Source of the DNA: Curtobacterium sp. PhB115 | Lineage (GTDB): Bacteria; Actinomycetota; Actinomycetes; Actinomycetales; Microbacteriaceae | DNA length: 64,000 nt | Assembly (NCBI RefSeq): GCF_003752025.1 | Contig: NZ_RJKR01000012.1 | Coordinates: 124,001 to 188,000, forward strand | Direction: 5' to 3' | Shown here: piece after piece, positions 23,161 through 31,322 of the stretch | Numbering within the stretch: position 1 is the first letter of the stretch | Layout of the letters: each line of letters opens with the position of its first letter | The notes under the pieces: model-generated | Told to the model about the DNA's origin: nothing | Databases searched by the model: none | Seen by the model: only the letters and a program-made list of their open reading frames with translations | Made by a program: the position numbers and the translations under genes

Positions 23161-24314
23161 CGCGGGGCCTCCAGCACGACGGTGGTGCCGGAGCCCGGCG
23201 CGGAGAAGAGCTTGGCGTCGCCGCCGACCTCGCGCAGGCGGCTCACGACGCTCTCCTTGAAACCGAGGCGCTCGGCGCTCACCGTGCCGAGGTCGAACCC
23301 GACGCCGGAGTCGGTGACCATCGCGCGGACCATCTCGTTGTCGTGCACGATCGTCACGTGCGCCTCGCCGACGCCGGCGTGCCGACGGACGTTCTCCAGG
23401 CACTCACCGAGGGCCAGCAGGAACGCGTCGAGCACGTGCGACGGCAGCAGCACCTGTCCGGTGCCGTGCCAGCTGACCTCGAGGCCCATCCGACCGAAGC
23501 GCTGCTTGACGGACTCGAGGGTCTGGCCGAGGGGCGACTCCTCTTCGCGCGTCAGCGAGTAGTCGCCGGACTGCGACGGCTGCGGCGTTGCGCCGAGTCG
23601 CAGGTGCCGGAGGAGCCTGGCGTCTTCGGCGGCCTGCTCGCGCATGGCCTGCTCGGACACGCCGACACCGGAGTGGGCCAGGAGGGTGAGCGTGGCGAGC
23701 ACGGTGTCGTGCAGGAGCCGGGCCCCCTGTCGCCGCTGTGCCTCGGTCTCGCTGGCCTGCCGTTCGGCGCGGTGGGCGGTGCCGATGCTGTAGATGCGGC
23801 GGGCGACGCGGGGGATGCTCCGGGAGATCCAGACGGCCACGACCGCGATGAGGACCCAGCCGAGGACGACGCCGTTCACCGAGCCGGACAGGACGCTGCC
23901 GCTGGCCCAGACGAGGGCGACGATGACGACCGCGCCGGCGCCGATGGTGAGTCCGAGGCCGAGCGGGTGGCCGCGCTGTGCCATCAGGGGGGAGGAGATC
24001 CCTCCTGCTGCGAGGGGCACGACGGCACTGGCGATGAGCGGGCGGACCGGCTCGTCGACGCCGAGGAACAGGATCGCGAGCGCACCGAGGCCGGTGGCGA
24101 GGACGGCGGCGGTCCACCACACCGCGCCGCTGCGGCCGAAGAAGAACAGCGAGGCGAGCATCGCGGCGATGCACACGAGGCCGCCGATGAGCGGCAGTGG
24201 CGGGACCGCGACGGCGCAGACGATCGCCACGACGCTGACGAGCGCGCACACGGTGCCCACGACACGGGTCGTCGACCGGAGCAAACGGTCACGTTCCTGT
24301 GCGATGAAGTCCAT
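23157..24314 (-). CDS. Sensor histidine kinase (NarL-class partner)
   Basis: 385 aa from the ATG at 24312-24314. Five or six membrane helices (~18-163) precede a short coiled-coil region (~175-200), the phospho-acceptor His202 in LLHDTVLATLTLL, and an HATPase domain (ECLENVRRHAG N-box near 310, DSGVGFD G-box near 350, GSGTTV near 377). No extracytoplasmic sensor domain is evident, so the signal is likely sensed in or near the membrane. A GTG six codons upstream is an alternative start. It heads the group kinase, membrane partner, response regulator. A candidate promoter is at 24474-24503. Confidence 0.9.
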   Translation of the reverse strand: MDFIAQERDRLLRSTTRVVGTVCALVSVVAIVCAVAVPPLPLIGGLVCIAAMLASLFFFGRSGAVWWTAAVLATGLGALAILFLGVDEPVRPLIASAVVPLAAGGISSPLMAQRGHPLGLGLTIGAGAVVIVALVWASGSVLSGSVNGVVLGWVLIAVVAVWISRSIPRVARRIYSIGTAHRAERQASETEAQRRQGARLLHDTVLATLTLLAHSGVGVSEQAMREQAAEDARLLRHLRLGATPQPSQSGDYSLTREEESPLGQTLESVKQRFGRMGLEVSWHGTGQVLLPSHVLDAFLLALGECLENVRRHAGVGEAHVTIVHDNEMVRAMVTDSGVGFDLGTVSAERLGFKESVVSRLREVGGDAKLFSAPGSGTTVVLEAPR

Positions 24315-24473
24315 CGAAGTCCTGGTTGTCACGTACTGGTGGGACCCGCGGGGGCTGGGCGGGCGAAGGGAAACCGAGCGTCGTTCAGTGCCGACCTCCA
24401 CGCCATCATTCCACGCGCGACACCCGTTGGGGGGTGTTCGGCGCGCCCGGTCGTGTCGGATGGGTCTGAGATT

Positions 24474-24503
24474 GTTATCGCAGACGCGATGTGAAAGCCG
24501 CAA
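24474..24503 (-). promoter_or_regulatory. Promoter candidate for the kinase operon
   Basis: Read leftward, TTGCGG (24498-24503), an 18-base spacer and GATAAC (24474-24479) resemble a housekeeping promoter. It would give a leader of about 150 bases. Confidence 0.4.
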
Positions 24504-24537
24504 CGGGTTGACGCGCGGTCAGAACGACAGGTGTCGG

Positions 24538-25737
24538 TCAGTCCAACAGGCGCCGGAGATGTGCGCCCACCTGCTCGTGCTCGATCAGGAACCCGTCGTG
24601 CCCGAACTCACTGTCGATCACCGCGGCACCGTCTCCGTCCAGGGCGTCCGGCACGCCGGCGGCGATCCGGTGCTGGTCCTCGATCGGGAACAGCCGGTCG
24701 CTCGAGATCCCCACGACGAGGGTCCGCGCCGTCACCTGCGCCAGCGCGGCCGCGACCCCGCCACGGCCGGCACCGACGTCGTGCGAGTCCATCGCGTGCG
24801 TGAGGGTGATGTAGGTGGAGGCGTCGAACCGCCGGGTGAACTTGTTGCCGTGGAAGTCGAGGTAGCTCTCCACCGAGAACCGTCCGTCGTCGCCGAGCGG
24901 GGAGACGTCGCTCTGCCACGACCGGGCGAACCGGCCGTTGAGCTCGTCGGAGGCCCGGTAGGTCATCAACGCCATCCGCCGCGCGAGCGCCAGCCCCCGG
25001 TGCGGACCCTCGCCGGCGTCGGCCTCGTAGTAGTCGCCGCCCGCGAACGCCGGGTCCATCTGGATCGCCGAGCGCTGCAGCGAGTTCGCCGCGATCTGGT
25101 CGGCGGTGGTCTGCGCCGTCGAGGCGAGCACCGCCAGCCGCTCGACACGGTCGGGGTGCGAGACCGCGAACTCGAGCGCGTGCATGCCGCCCATCGACCC
25201 GCCGACGACGGCCGCGAACACGTCGATGCCGAGCCGGTCGGCGAGCTGCGCCTGCACGGCGACCTGGTCGCGGACGGTGACGAACGGGAACCGGGAGCCC
25301 CACTCGAGGCCGTCCGGGGACACCGACGAGGGCCCCGTCGTGCCCTGGCAGCCGCCGAGCATGTTCGGCGCGATGACGAACCAGCGGTCGGTGTCGATCG
25401 CCAGGCCCGGACCGACGACGTCGCCCCACCAGCCGGCCGTGCGGTGCCCGGGGCCCGGTGCGCCGGCGACGTGCGAGTCGCCGGTGAGGGCGTGGAAGAG
25501 CAGGACGGCGTTGTCCCGCCGTTCGTTGAGCGACCCCCACGACTCGTAGGCGACCCGGACCGCCGGCAGTCGGCCGCCGCGGACCCACTGTTCGCCGAGC
25601 GACTCGAAGTGTCGAGCGCCGGGGTGGTCGCCCGGGCGCCAGGCCCCGGTCACCGGAGGCTTGCCGAGGGTGCCGAGTTCGGTGCCGGGCACCAGGGTGG
25701 ACGGCACGGAGTCCTCGGGGATCGTCTGCCAGTCCAT
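24538..25737 (-). CDS. metX: Homoserine O-acetyltransferase
   Basis: 399 aa from the ATG at 25735-25737. Alpha/beta-hydrolase fold enzyme that activates homoserine with acetyl-CoA for methionine synthesis. The nucleophile is Ser181 (GGSMGG). The catalytic Asp lies in VVGISSDRLFP and His in EFGHDGFLIEHE near the C-terminus. Its partner metY is upstream in the same direction, but 342 bases of repeats separate them (11-base array, paired hairpins), so they are likely separate transcripts. A CAGACT box nine bases before the ATG suggests near-leaderless transcription. Confidence 0.94.
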   Translation of the reverse strand: MDWQTIPEDSVPSTLVPGTELGTLGKPPVTGAWRPGDHPGARHFESLGEQWVRGGRLPAVRVAYESWGSLNERRDNAVLLFHALTGDSHVAGAPGPGHRTAGWWGDVVGPGLAIDTDRWFVIAPNMLGGCQGTTGPSSVSPDGLEWGSRFPFVTVRDQVAVQAQLADRLGIDVFAAVVGGSMGGMHALEFAVSHPDRVERLAVLASTAQTTADQIAANSLQRSAIQMDPAFAGGDYYEADAGEGPHRGLALARRMALMTYRASDELNGRFARSWQSDVSPLGDDGRFSVESYLDFHGNKFTRRFDASTYITLTHAMDSHDVGAGRGGVAAALAQVTARTLVVGISSDRLFPIEDQHRIAAGVPDALDGDGAAVIDSEFGHDGFLIEHEQVGAHLRRLLD

Positions 25738-25746
25738 GGTGCGTCC

Positions 25747-25752
25747 AGTCTG
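25747..25752 (-). promoter_or_regulatory. -10 box candidate of metX
   Basis: CAGACT (minus strand) ends nine bases before the metX ATG. It differs from TANNNT at the first position, so support is weaker than for the other leaderless genes. Confidence 0.35.
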
Positions 25753-25820
25753 CCGGGAGGCGCGGGTCACCGCCGCCGTGTTACGTCACGCCGGGCGCGT
25801 GGCCGGGTGCTGGGGCCGTG

Positions 25821-25897
25821 CTCGGGTCGCGCTCGGGTCGTGCTCGGGCCGCGCTCGGGCCGCGCTCGGGCCGTGCTCGGGCCGTGCTCGGGTTTTG
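25821..25897. repeat. 11-base tandem array, six copies plus one degenerate
   Basis: CTCGGGYCGYG repeats head to tail from 25821, the seventh unit ending in a TTTT variant. It lies in the 342-base gap 25738-26079 between metY and metX, which otherwise holds the paired hairpins at 25900-26039 and the metX promoter. Confidence 0.85.
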
Positions 25898-25899
25898 CG

Positions 25900-26039
25900 T
25901 GCGTGTGCATGTTCCGACATTGCGCGCGTTGTTCGACTCGTGGATCGTCGCACCATGCGCACGCACCGGATGCGTGCGCAACGAGCGACGTCCCACGAGT
26001 CGATCGACTCGTGGGACGTCGCAACATGCACGTGCATCC
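25900..26039. repeat. Paired tandem hairpins (family C, locus 2)
   Basis: Unit 1 (25900-25965) has 12-base outer arms (25900-25911/25954-25965, one G-T pair). Unit 2 (25968-26039) has 13-base outer arms with one mismatch enclosing a perfect 36-base inner palindrome (25986-26021). It lies 40 bases beyond the metY stop codon. Confidence 0.7.
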
Positions 26040-26079
26040 AATGCGCCGTGCCTCGGTGCCTCGGTGCCTGAGCGAACCC

Positions 26080-27411
26080 CTACGCCCGCTGGCCCTCCTG
26101 CGAGACCGCTCGAGCAGCGGCGAGCCCGGCCTCGAGGTCGGCCTTCAGGTCCTCGATGTTCTCGATGCCGACGGACAGGCGCACCAGGCCCGGCGTGACC
26201 CCGGTGGTGAGCTGCTGCTCGGGCGTGAGCTGCGAGTGCGTGGTCGACGCCGGGTGGATCACGAGCGAGCGCACGTCGCCGATGTTCGCCAGGTGCGAGA
26301 ACAGCGTCAGGTTGTCCACGAACGCCTTGCCCGCGGGCACGCCGCCCTTGAGCTCGAACGACAGCACCGCTCCGACGCCCTTCGGCGCGTACCGGTTCGC
26401 CGCGGCGTACCAGGGCGACGTCGGCAGGCCGGCGTAGGCGACGGTCGCGACGTCCGGGTGGCGGTCGAGCCACTCGGCGATCTCCTGCGCGTTCGACACG
26501 TGCCGTTCGATGCGGAGCGACAGGGTCTCGATGCCCTGCAGCAGCGCGAACGCGGTGTCGGCCGAGTTCGACGCCCCGAGGTCGCGGAGCAGCTGCACGC
26601 GCGCCTTGACGATGTAGGCGAGCTCGTTGCCCACGGCCTCGGCGAAGACCGCGCCGTGGTACGACGGGTCGGGCGTGTTGAACTCCGGGAACTTGTCCGG
26701 GTGCTGCGACCAGGCGAACTTGCCACCGTCGACGATGATGCCGCCGATGACGGTGCCGTGGCCGCCGAGGAACTTCGTCGCCGAGTGCACGACGATGTCG
26801 GCGCCGTGCTCGAACGGACGGATGAGGTACGGCGTCGCGATCGTGTTGTCGACGATCAGCGGCACACCGGACTCGTGGGCGACGTCGCTGACGCCGGTGA
26901 TATCGAGCACGTTGATCTTCGGGTTGCCGATGGTCTCAGCGAAGAAGAGCTTCGTGTTCGGGCGGACGGCGCGGCGCCACTCCTCGAGGTCGTCCTGGTC
27001 CTCGACGAACGTCGTCTCGATGCCGAGCTTCGCGAGCGTGTACTTGAACAGGTTGTACGTGCCGCCGTAGATCGACGACGACGAGACGATGTGGTCACCC
27101 GCACCCGCGATGTTGAGCACCGCGTACGTCTCGGCGGCCTGGCCGGAGGCGACGAGGAGGGCACCGCTGCCACCCTCGAGCGCGGCGATCCGCTGCTCCA
27201 CGACGTCGTTCGTCGGGTTCATGATCCGGGAGTAGATGTTGCCCGGCTTGGCCAGGGCGAACAGGTCACGTGCCTCGTCCGAGTTCGCGAAGACGTACGA
27301 GGTCGTCTTGTAGATCGGCGTGGCGCGGGCACCCGTGGTCGGGTCCGGCTGCGCGCCGGCGTGGACCTGGGTGGTCTCGAACCGCCATGCGGCGGCGTCG
27401 TGCTCGGTCAT
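26080..27411 (-). CDS. metY: O-acetylhomoserine aminocarboxypropyltransferase
   Basis: 443 aa from the ATG at 27409-27411. PLP-dependent enzyme of the Cys/Met metabolism family that joins O-acetylhomoserine with sulfide to make homocysteine. Lys213 in HSATKFLGGHG is the Schiff-base residue, SRIMNPTNDVVEQRIAALEGG and ASGQAAETY are the family motifs, and VDNTIATPYLIRPFEHGAD carries the PLP-binding Asp. The length is that of MetY rather than the shorter CGS/MetZ. An ACAGGAG site lies nine bases before the ATG. It works with MetX encoded next. I looked for a SAM-type riboswitch in the leader and found none. Confidence 0.95.
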   Translation of the reverse strand: MTEHDAAAWRFETTQVHAGAQPDPTTGARATPIYKTTSYVFANSDEARDLFALAKPGNIYSRIMNPTNDVVEQRIAALEGGSGALLVASGQAAETYAVLNIAGAGDHIVSSSSIYGGTYNLFKYTLAKLGIETTFVEDQDDLEEWRRAVRPNTKLFFAETIGNPKINVLDITGVSDVAHESGVPLIVDNTIATPYLIRPFEHGADIVVHSATKFLGGHGTVIGGIIVDGGKFAWSQHPDKFPEFNTPDPSYHGAVFAEAVGNELAYIVKARVQLLRDLGASNSADTAFALLQGIETLSLRIERHVSNAQEIAEWLDRHPDVATVAYAGLPTSPWYAAANRYAPKGVGAVLSFELKGGVPAGKAFVDNLTLFSHLANIGDVRSLVIHPASTTHSQLTPEQQLTTGVTPGLVRLSVGIENIEDLKADLEAGLAAARAVSQEGQRA

Positions 27412-27489
27412 CTTGGTGCTCCTGTCCGGTGCGGCTGGTCGTCGGGTCGCCCTGCACCCGGTCTGGAGGCACGGCGCGGCTTTGCGTCG

Positions 27490-27501
27490 ACCGTCACGGT
27501 A
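27490..27501 (-). promoter_or_regulatory. metY promoter/operator candidate
   Basis: TACCGT (27496-27501, minus strand) could be the -10 box, and ACCGT-N-ACGGT at 27490-27500 is a short palindrome over it. It would give a leader of about 78 bases. Confidence 0.3.
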
Positions 27502-27620
27502 CGCAGGTGGCAGCGCCGGTACCAGCGCGCCCGCCTCGGGGCGTAACGCGCGTGCCGGGCGCACCACGCGCCTCCAGGCCGGAGCCGCAGGTCGCACCGT
27601 GCGAGGCGGCGCGGGGCAGG

Positions 27621-27862
27621 CGCGCCACGGTGCGAGGTTCCGATCACGGTGGGACGTTGCGCCCCTCGCACGGTGTGCGGAACCTCGCACGGTGGGGAAG
27701 CGGCGCTCGCACGGTGCGGGGTGCGGGCCCGGTGGGGCGCACGGTGCGAGGTCGCGGGACACGCGCGCCACGGTGCGAGGTTTCGACCACGGTGGGACGC
27801 CGCGCCCCTCGCACGATGCGCGGAACCTCGCACGGTGCGGAAGCGGCGCTCGCACGGTGCGA
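27621..27862. repeat. Two ~99-base copies of GTGCGAGG-rich sequence, 143-base period
   Basis: 27621-27719 and 27764-27862 are about 90 percent identical by eye and are built of GTGCGAGG/CCTCGCAC and CACGGTG words. They occupy the 459-base gap 27412-27870 between the acyltransferase stop and metY, together with the metY leader. No gene is seen in this gap. Confidence 0.75.
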
Positions 27863-27870
27863 GGGGCGGG

Positions 27871-28962
27871 TCAGGCGGGATCGCGCCGGAACAGCCAGTC
27901 GACCTTCGGTTCGAGCAACCAGCGCATCCCGCGCCGGACGAACGGCTGCGCCAGGAACAAGCTCACCGCGCAGGCGATCGCAACCATCAGGAGCACGAAC
28001 GGCCATGCGGAGTGCGGGCCGGCAAGGACGCCCGACTCCCGGATCGGGTAGAGCACGAACGTGTGCAGCAGGTACACGTACATCGTCGCCGCACCGAACT
28101 GCGTGAGCCAGATGTTCCGACGGGGGACCAGCACCAGGAACGAGGCGGTGAGGAGCGTCGCGAGCAACATGAGCGCGAAGCGGACCGCACCCGCCCACCA
28201 GGCGTCCTCGCCGAGACCGGAGTACGAGTCGTCGTAGAAGAACCAGTGGTGCAGGTCGAACTCCTTGAACTGGGGGATCCAGATCGCACAGGACACCGCC
28301 CACGCCACGAACACGATGCCGGCCGCGATCCGCACCCGCACGACGATCCGGCGCGGAGCCTCGTACCAGCGGTCGAACACGCCCCACTGCTTCACCTGCC
28401 AGCCGAGCAAGAAGAACGGCAGCAGGCTGATCGCCCGCGAGAGCGACAACGTGGAGTCGACGTTGTCGAAGTACCCGACGCCGATGCTGAACACCACGGC
28501 CCAGAACAGCGGCCACCGCAGCTGTGCCAGGTACGGCAGGATCAGCTTGAAGATCCCGAGGGCCAGCAGGAACCACAGGGTCCACGTCGGCTGCGTCGGG
28601 TTGAAGTCCTTCCCGCCCTCGACGATGCCCTGCACCACGGTCCAGATCGTCTGCATGATGATGTACGGCACCACGATGTCGGTGATGGTGCGGCGCATCC
28701 GCTTCGCCGTCGGGGTGTCCGCCGACGAGAAGTACCCGCTGATCACACCGAACGCGGGCATGTGGAACGCGTAGATGAAGGTGTAGAGCGCCAGCGCGTG
28801 CTCGCTCGCCGTCGTCTGCCGCTGGATCGCGTGGCCGATCACGACCAGGGTCACGGCGAGGAACCGCGCGGTGTCCCACATCGGGATACGGCGCGGAGCA
28901 CGGCCGGGCTCGAGCTGCGTCGCCGGGGCCGAGGGGGCGGGAGGGGCGGCATCCGTCGTCAT
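27871..28962 (-). CDS. Acyltransferase family 3 membrane protein
   Basis: 363 aa with about ten membrane helices. RIPMWDTARFLAVTLVVIGHAI at the first helix carries the catalytic-type His of the acyltransferase_3 (OafA/fucose-4-O-acetylase) fold, and YAFHMPAFGVISGYF follows. A Pro/Ala-rich cytoplasmic N-terminus precedes it, and there is no C-terminal SGNH domain. Likely O-acylates a cell-surface glycan or secreted carbohydrate. The start is set by a leaderless TAACGT box eight bases upstream. It is monocistronic, and its stop codon abuts the 143-base-period repeats. Confidence 0.85.
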   Translation of the reverse strand: MTTDAAPPAPSAPATQLEPGRAPRRIPMWDTARFLAVTLVVIGHAIQRQTTASEHALALYTFIYAFHMPAFGVISGYFSSADTPTAKRMRRTITDIVVPYIIMQTIWTVVQGIVEGGKDFNPTQPTWTLWFLLALGIFKLILPYLAQLRWPLFWAVVFSIGVGYFDNVDSTLSLSRAISLLPFFLLGWQVKQWGVFDRWYEAPRRIVVRVRIAAGIVFVAWAVSCAIWIPQFKEFDLHHWFFYDDSYSGLGEDAWWAGAVRFALMLLATLLTASFLVLVPRRNIWLTQFGAATMYVYLLHTFVLYPIRESGVLAGPHSAWPFVLLMVAIACAVSLFLAQPFVRRGMRWLLEPKVDWLFRRDPA

Positions 28963-28970
28963 CGCCCGTC

Positions 28971-28976
28971 ACGTTA
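28971..28976 (-). promoter_or_regulatory. Leaderless -10 box of the acyltransferase
   Basis: TAACGT on the minus strand ends eight bases before the ATG at 28962. Confidence 0.5.
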
Positions 28977-29001
28977 CCGGATCGTGATCTGCGTGGCTCG
29001 G

Positions 29002-29007
29002 TACGGT
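29002..29007 (+). promoter_or_regulatory. -10 box of the SDR gene
   Basis: TACGGT lies just before the 16-base tandem repeats. Unlike most genes here the start codon is about 110 bases downstream and has its own AGGAGG. Confidence 0.4.
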
Positions 29008-29014
29008 GGACGTG

Positions 29015-29078
29015 ACACCACGGCGGCGCGACATCACGGCGGCGCGACACCACGGCGGCGCGACACCACGGCGGCGCG
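29015..29078. repeat. 16-base tandem array, four copies, in SDR leader
   Basis: ACACCACGGCGGCGCG is repeated four times head to tail (copy 2 has one change) and ends directly before a spurious ATG at 29079. It lies in the probable untranslated leader of the SDR gene. Confidence 0.9.
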
Positions 29079-29117
29079 ATGCCGTCGGGGCACCCCATCG
29101 ACCAGGAGGCAGATCAC

Positions 29118-29894
29118 ATGGCAGCACGGCGCGCAGTCGTCACCGGAGCGAGCTCGGGCATCGGGGCGGCCACCGTCCGGCTGTTCCGCTCGCGGGGATG
29201 GGACGTCCTCGCGGTCGCCCGCCGGGCCGAGAAGCTCGAAGCGCTCGCCTCGGAGACCGGCGCGGACGTCCTGACGGCAGACATCACCAGTGCCGACGAC
29301 GTGCAGGCGCTCGCCGCCCGCGTCGCGGAGCTCGGCGGTGCGGACGTCCTCGTCAACAACGCGGGCGGCGCCTTCGGTTCGGCGAGCGTCGAGGAGTCGG
29401 ACGTCGACGACTGGCGCGCCATGTTCGAGGTCAACGTGATCGGCACGAAGCGCGTCGTCGCCGCACTCCTGCCGCACCTCCGGGACCGCGCGCGGGAGAC
29501 CGGCAGCGCGGACATCGTCACCGTGACGAGCACCGCCGGCTTCGTGGCGTACGAGAACGGCGGCGGGTACAACGCCGCGAAGTTCGCCGAGCACGCCCTC
29601 GTGGGTGCGCTCCGGCTCGAGCTGAACGGCGAACCGATCCGCGTGGTGGAGATCGCCCCGGGCCTGGTGAAGACCGACGAGTTCGCGCTGACCCGGTTCC
29701 GCGGTGACGAGCAGAAGGCCGCCGCGGTGTACGACGACGTGCCGGGACCCCTGGTGGCGGAGGACGTCGCCGAGGCGATCGTGCACGCGGTGGAGCTGCC
29801 GGCGCACGTGAACCTCGACCTCGTCACGATCCGGCCGGTCGCGCAGTCGGCGCAGCACAAGCTCGCACGCGGCACGCTGACGCCGAAGGCCTGA
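29118..29894 (+). CDS. Short-chain dehydrogenase/reductase
   Basis: 258 aa from ATG 29118, which has AGGAGG at the right distance; the ATG at 29079 sits at the end of a tandem repeat and lacks one. Classical SDR: TGASSGIG cofactor loop (residues 9-16), NNAG, then Ser in VTSTAG and YNAAK as catalytic residues. The pattern fits the YdfG/3-hydroxy acid or serine dehydrogenase branch, probably NADP-dependent. The substrate is unknown. It is monocistronic. Confidence 0.92.
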   Translation: MAARRAVVTGASSGIGAATVRLFRSRGWDVLAVARRAEKLEALASETGADVLTADITSADDVQALAARVAELGGADVLVNNAGGAFGSASVEESDVDDWRAMFEVNVIGTKRVVAALLPHLRDRARETGSADIVTVTSTAGFVAYENGGGYNAAKFAEHALVGALRLELNGEPIRVVEIAPGLVKTDEFALTRFRGDEQKAAAVYDDVPGPLVAEDVAEAIVHAVELPAHVNLDLVTIRPVAQSAQHKLARGTLTPKA

Positions 29895-29909
29895 GCGCCG
29901 GCGCCGGCG

Positions 29910-29981
29910 CCCGCGAGCCGCCGCCCGCGCCGGCACGCGCCGCCGCCCGCGAGCCGCCGCCCGCGCCGGCACGCGCCGCCG
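29910..29981. repeat. 36-base perfect tandem duplication
   Basis: 29910-29945 and 29946-29981 are identical, followed by a partial third copy. The sequence is only G and C apart from a few A. It lies between the SDR gene and the phosphoribosyltransferase promoter. Confidence 0.85.
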
Positions 29982-30055
29982 CCCGCGCCGCCGCTCGCGT
30001 CCCCGCGCAGCGCCCGGGCAGCGACCACGGGTCGCGGGCGCGGGGTCCCTGCCGG

Positions 30056-30061
30056 TACCGT
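30056..30061 (+). promoter_or_regulatory. Leaderless -10 box
   Basis: TACCGT ends six bases before the ATG at 30068. Confidence 0.5.
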
Positions 30062-30067
30062 GGTCGG

Positions 30068-30601
30068 ATGCCGATCAGCAGCGAACCCGAGCCCACGGCG
30101 CCGGCTCAGTCGACCGTGACCGTGACGAGCGGGCCCGAGGTGCTCGGATGGCTGGAGTTCGGCGACGCCGCACGCCTGCTCGCGAAGGACGTCCTGTCCT
30201 CCGGCTTCGAACCCGAGGTCGTCGTCGCCGTGGCCCGTGGCGGGCTGATCATCGCGGGTGCCGTGGCGTACGCGCTCGGCACCAAGGAATGCGGCTCGAT
30301 CAACGTCGAGTTCTACACCGACATCGAACAGCGGCTGGAAGAGCCCGTCGTGCTCGCACCGGCGCTCGACGCCCCGAGCCTCGCCGGCAAGCGCGTCCTC
30401 GTCGTCGACGACGTGTCCGACTCCGGCCGCACCCTGCGCCTGGTGGTCGACATCATCGCGAACGCCGGCGCAGACGTCCGCAGCGCCTGCTTGTACTCGA
30501 AGCCCGGCACCGTCCTCGAGCCCGACCACGTCTGGCGTCGGGTCGACGGCTGGATCACGTTCCCCTGGAGCGCCCTCGCACCGGTGACGGCCGAGTCGTG
30601 A
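30068..30601 (+). CDS. Phosphoribosyltransferase-domain protein
   Basis: 177 aa. Type I PRTase fold with the PRPP loop VLVVDDVSDSGRTL (about residues 108-121) and the VVVAVARGGLIIAG segment typical of the hypoxanthine/xanthine-guanine branch. The nucleobase-specificity hood is short, so the base cannot be assigned; purine salvage is likeliest. It is leaderless and heads a run of four same-strand genes. Its stop overlaps the next start (GTGA). Confidence 0.85.
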   Translation: MPISSEPEPTAPAQSTVTVTSGPEVLGWLEFGDAARLLAKDVLSSGFEPEVVVAVARGGLIIAGAVAYALGTKECGSINVEFYTDIEQRLEEPVVLAPALDAPSLAGKRVLVVDDVSDSGRTLRLVVDIIANAGADVRSACLYSKPGTVLEPDHVWRRVDGWITFPWSALAPVTAES

Positions 30602-31317
30602 GCATCCACCTCGTCGGCGGCGGACCCTTCGCCGCCTCGGACGCCGCTGCCCCCTTCCTCGCCGAGGCCACCGCGCGCTCGGCAGCCGTCGGCCGCACGG
30701 TCCCGCGCATCGCGCTGCTGTCCGTGGCGGGCCCCGACGGCGGCAGCCCCTCGTCGACGGCCGACATCGCCGAGGTGCTCGGTGGCGCCCGCGCGGCCGA
30801 GGTCCTGGTGACCGAGATCGCGTCCGGCCAGGCGTTCGACACCACGGTGCTCAGCGACGTCGACGCCCTCGTCGTCGGTGGCGGCGTCACCCCCGACTAC
30901 CTCGCCGCGATCGCGCCCCTGGTGGACCAGATCCGGCTGCTCGTGGCCGACGGCCTGCCGTACCTCGGCTACTCGGCCGGAGCGATGATCGCCGCCGACC
31001 GAGCACTCGTCGGCGGTTGGCGCATCGGCGGCGTCGAGATCTGCCCCGAAGAAGCGTCCGAGGGCCTCGACGAGGTCGAACTGCGTGAGGGCCTCGGGCT
31101 CGTCGACCTGACGATCGACGTGCACGCGGTGCAGGCCGGCACGCTGGCCCGGCTGATCGCGAGCGCCGAGGCCGAGTTCGTCACCGCTGGGCTCGCGATC
31201 GACGAGGACACCACCCTCGTCGTCGGTGAGGGCGCACTCGAGGTCCGTGGCACCGGGAGCGTCTGGCGGGTCGTGGCCGGCGAGGAGTCGGTGGCCGTCG
31301 CCACGATGGGCGCGTAG
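30598..31317 (+). CDS. Peptidase E / cyanophycinase-like (S51) protein
   Basis: 239 aa from the GTG that overlaps the previous stop codon. Class-I glutamine-amidotransferase-like fold with nucleophile Ser126 in the elbow GYSAGAM, and [11 protein letters not shown] before it, both characteristic of family S51 (dipeptidase E/cyanophycinase). A histidine in DVHAVQAG may complete the site. Probably cleaves aspartyl peptides, but its natural substrate is unknown. It is followed five bases later by ung. Confidence 0.8.
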   Translation: MSIHLVGGGPFAASDAAAPFLAEATARSAAVGRTVPRIALLSVAGPDGGSPSSTADIAEVLGGARAAEVLVTEIASGQAFDTTVLSDVDALVVGGGVTPDYLAAIAPLVDQIRLLVADGLPYLGYSAGAMIAADRALVGGWRIGGVEICPEEASEGLDEVELREGLGLVDLTIDVHAVQAGTLARLIASAEAEFVTAGLAIDEDTTLVVGEGALEVRGTGSVWRVVAGEESVAVATMGA

Positions 31318-31322
31318 CCCTC

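Noticed and set aside
25818-26079. CRISPR-like array between metX and metY
   Set aside because: The repeats are an 11-base contiguous array and two hairpins, with no spacers and no cas genes nearby.
27412-27500. SAM-type riboswitch in the metY leader
   Set aside because: No SAM-I, SAM-II or SAM-IV core could be recognised, and the leader is only about 78 bases if the TACCGT box is correct.
29034-30529. Minus-strand open frames opposite the SDR and phosphoribosyltransferase genes
   Set aside because: Antisense shadows; parts translate tandem repeats into Arg/Ala/Gly runs.
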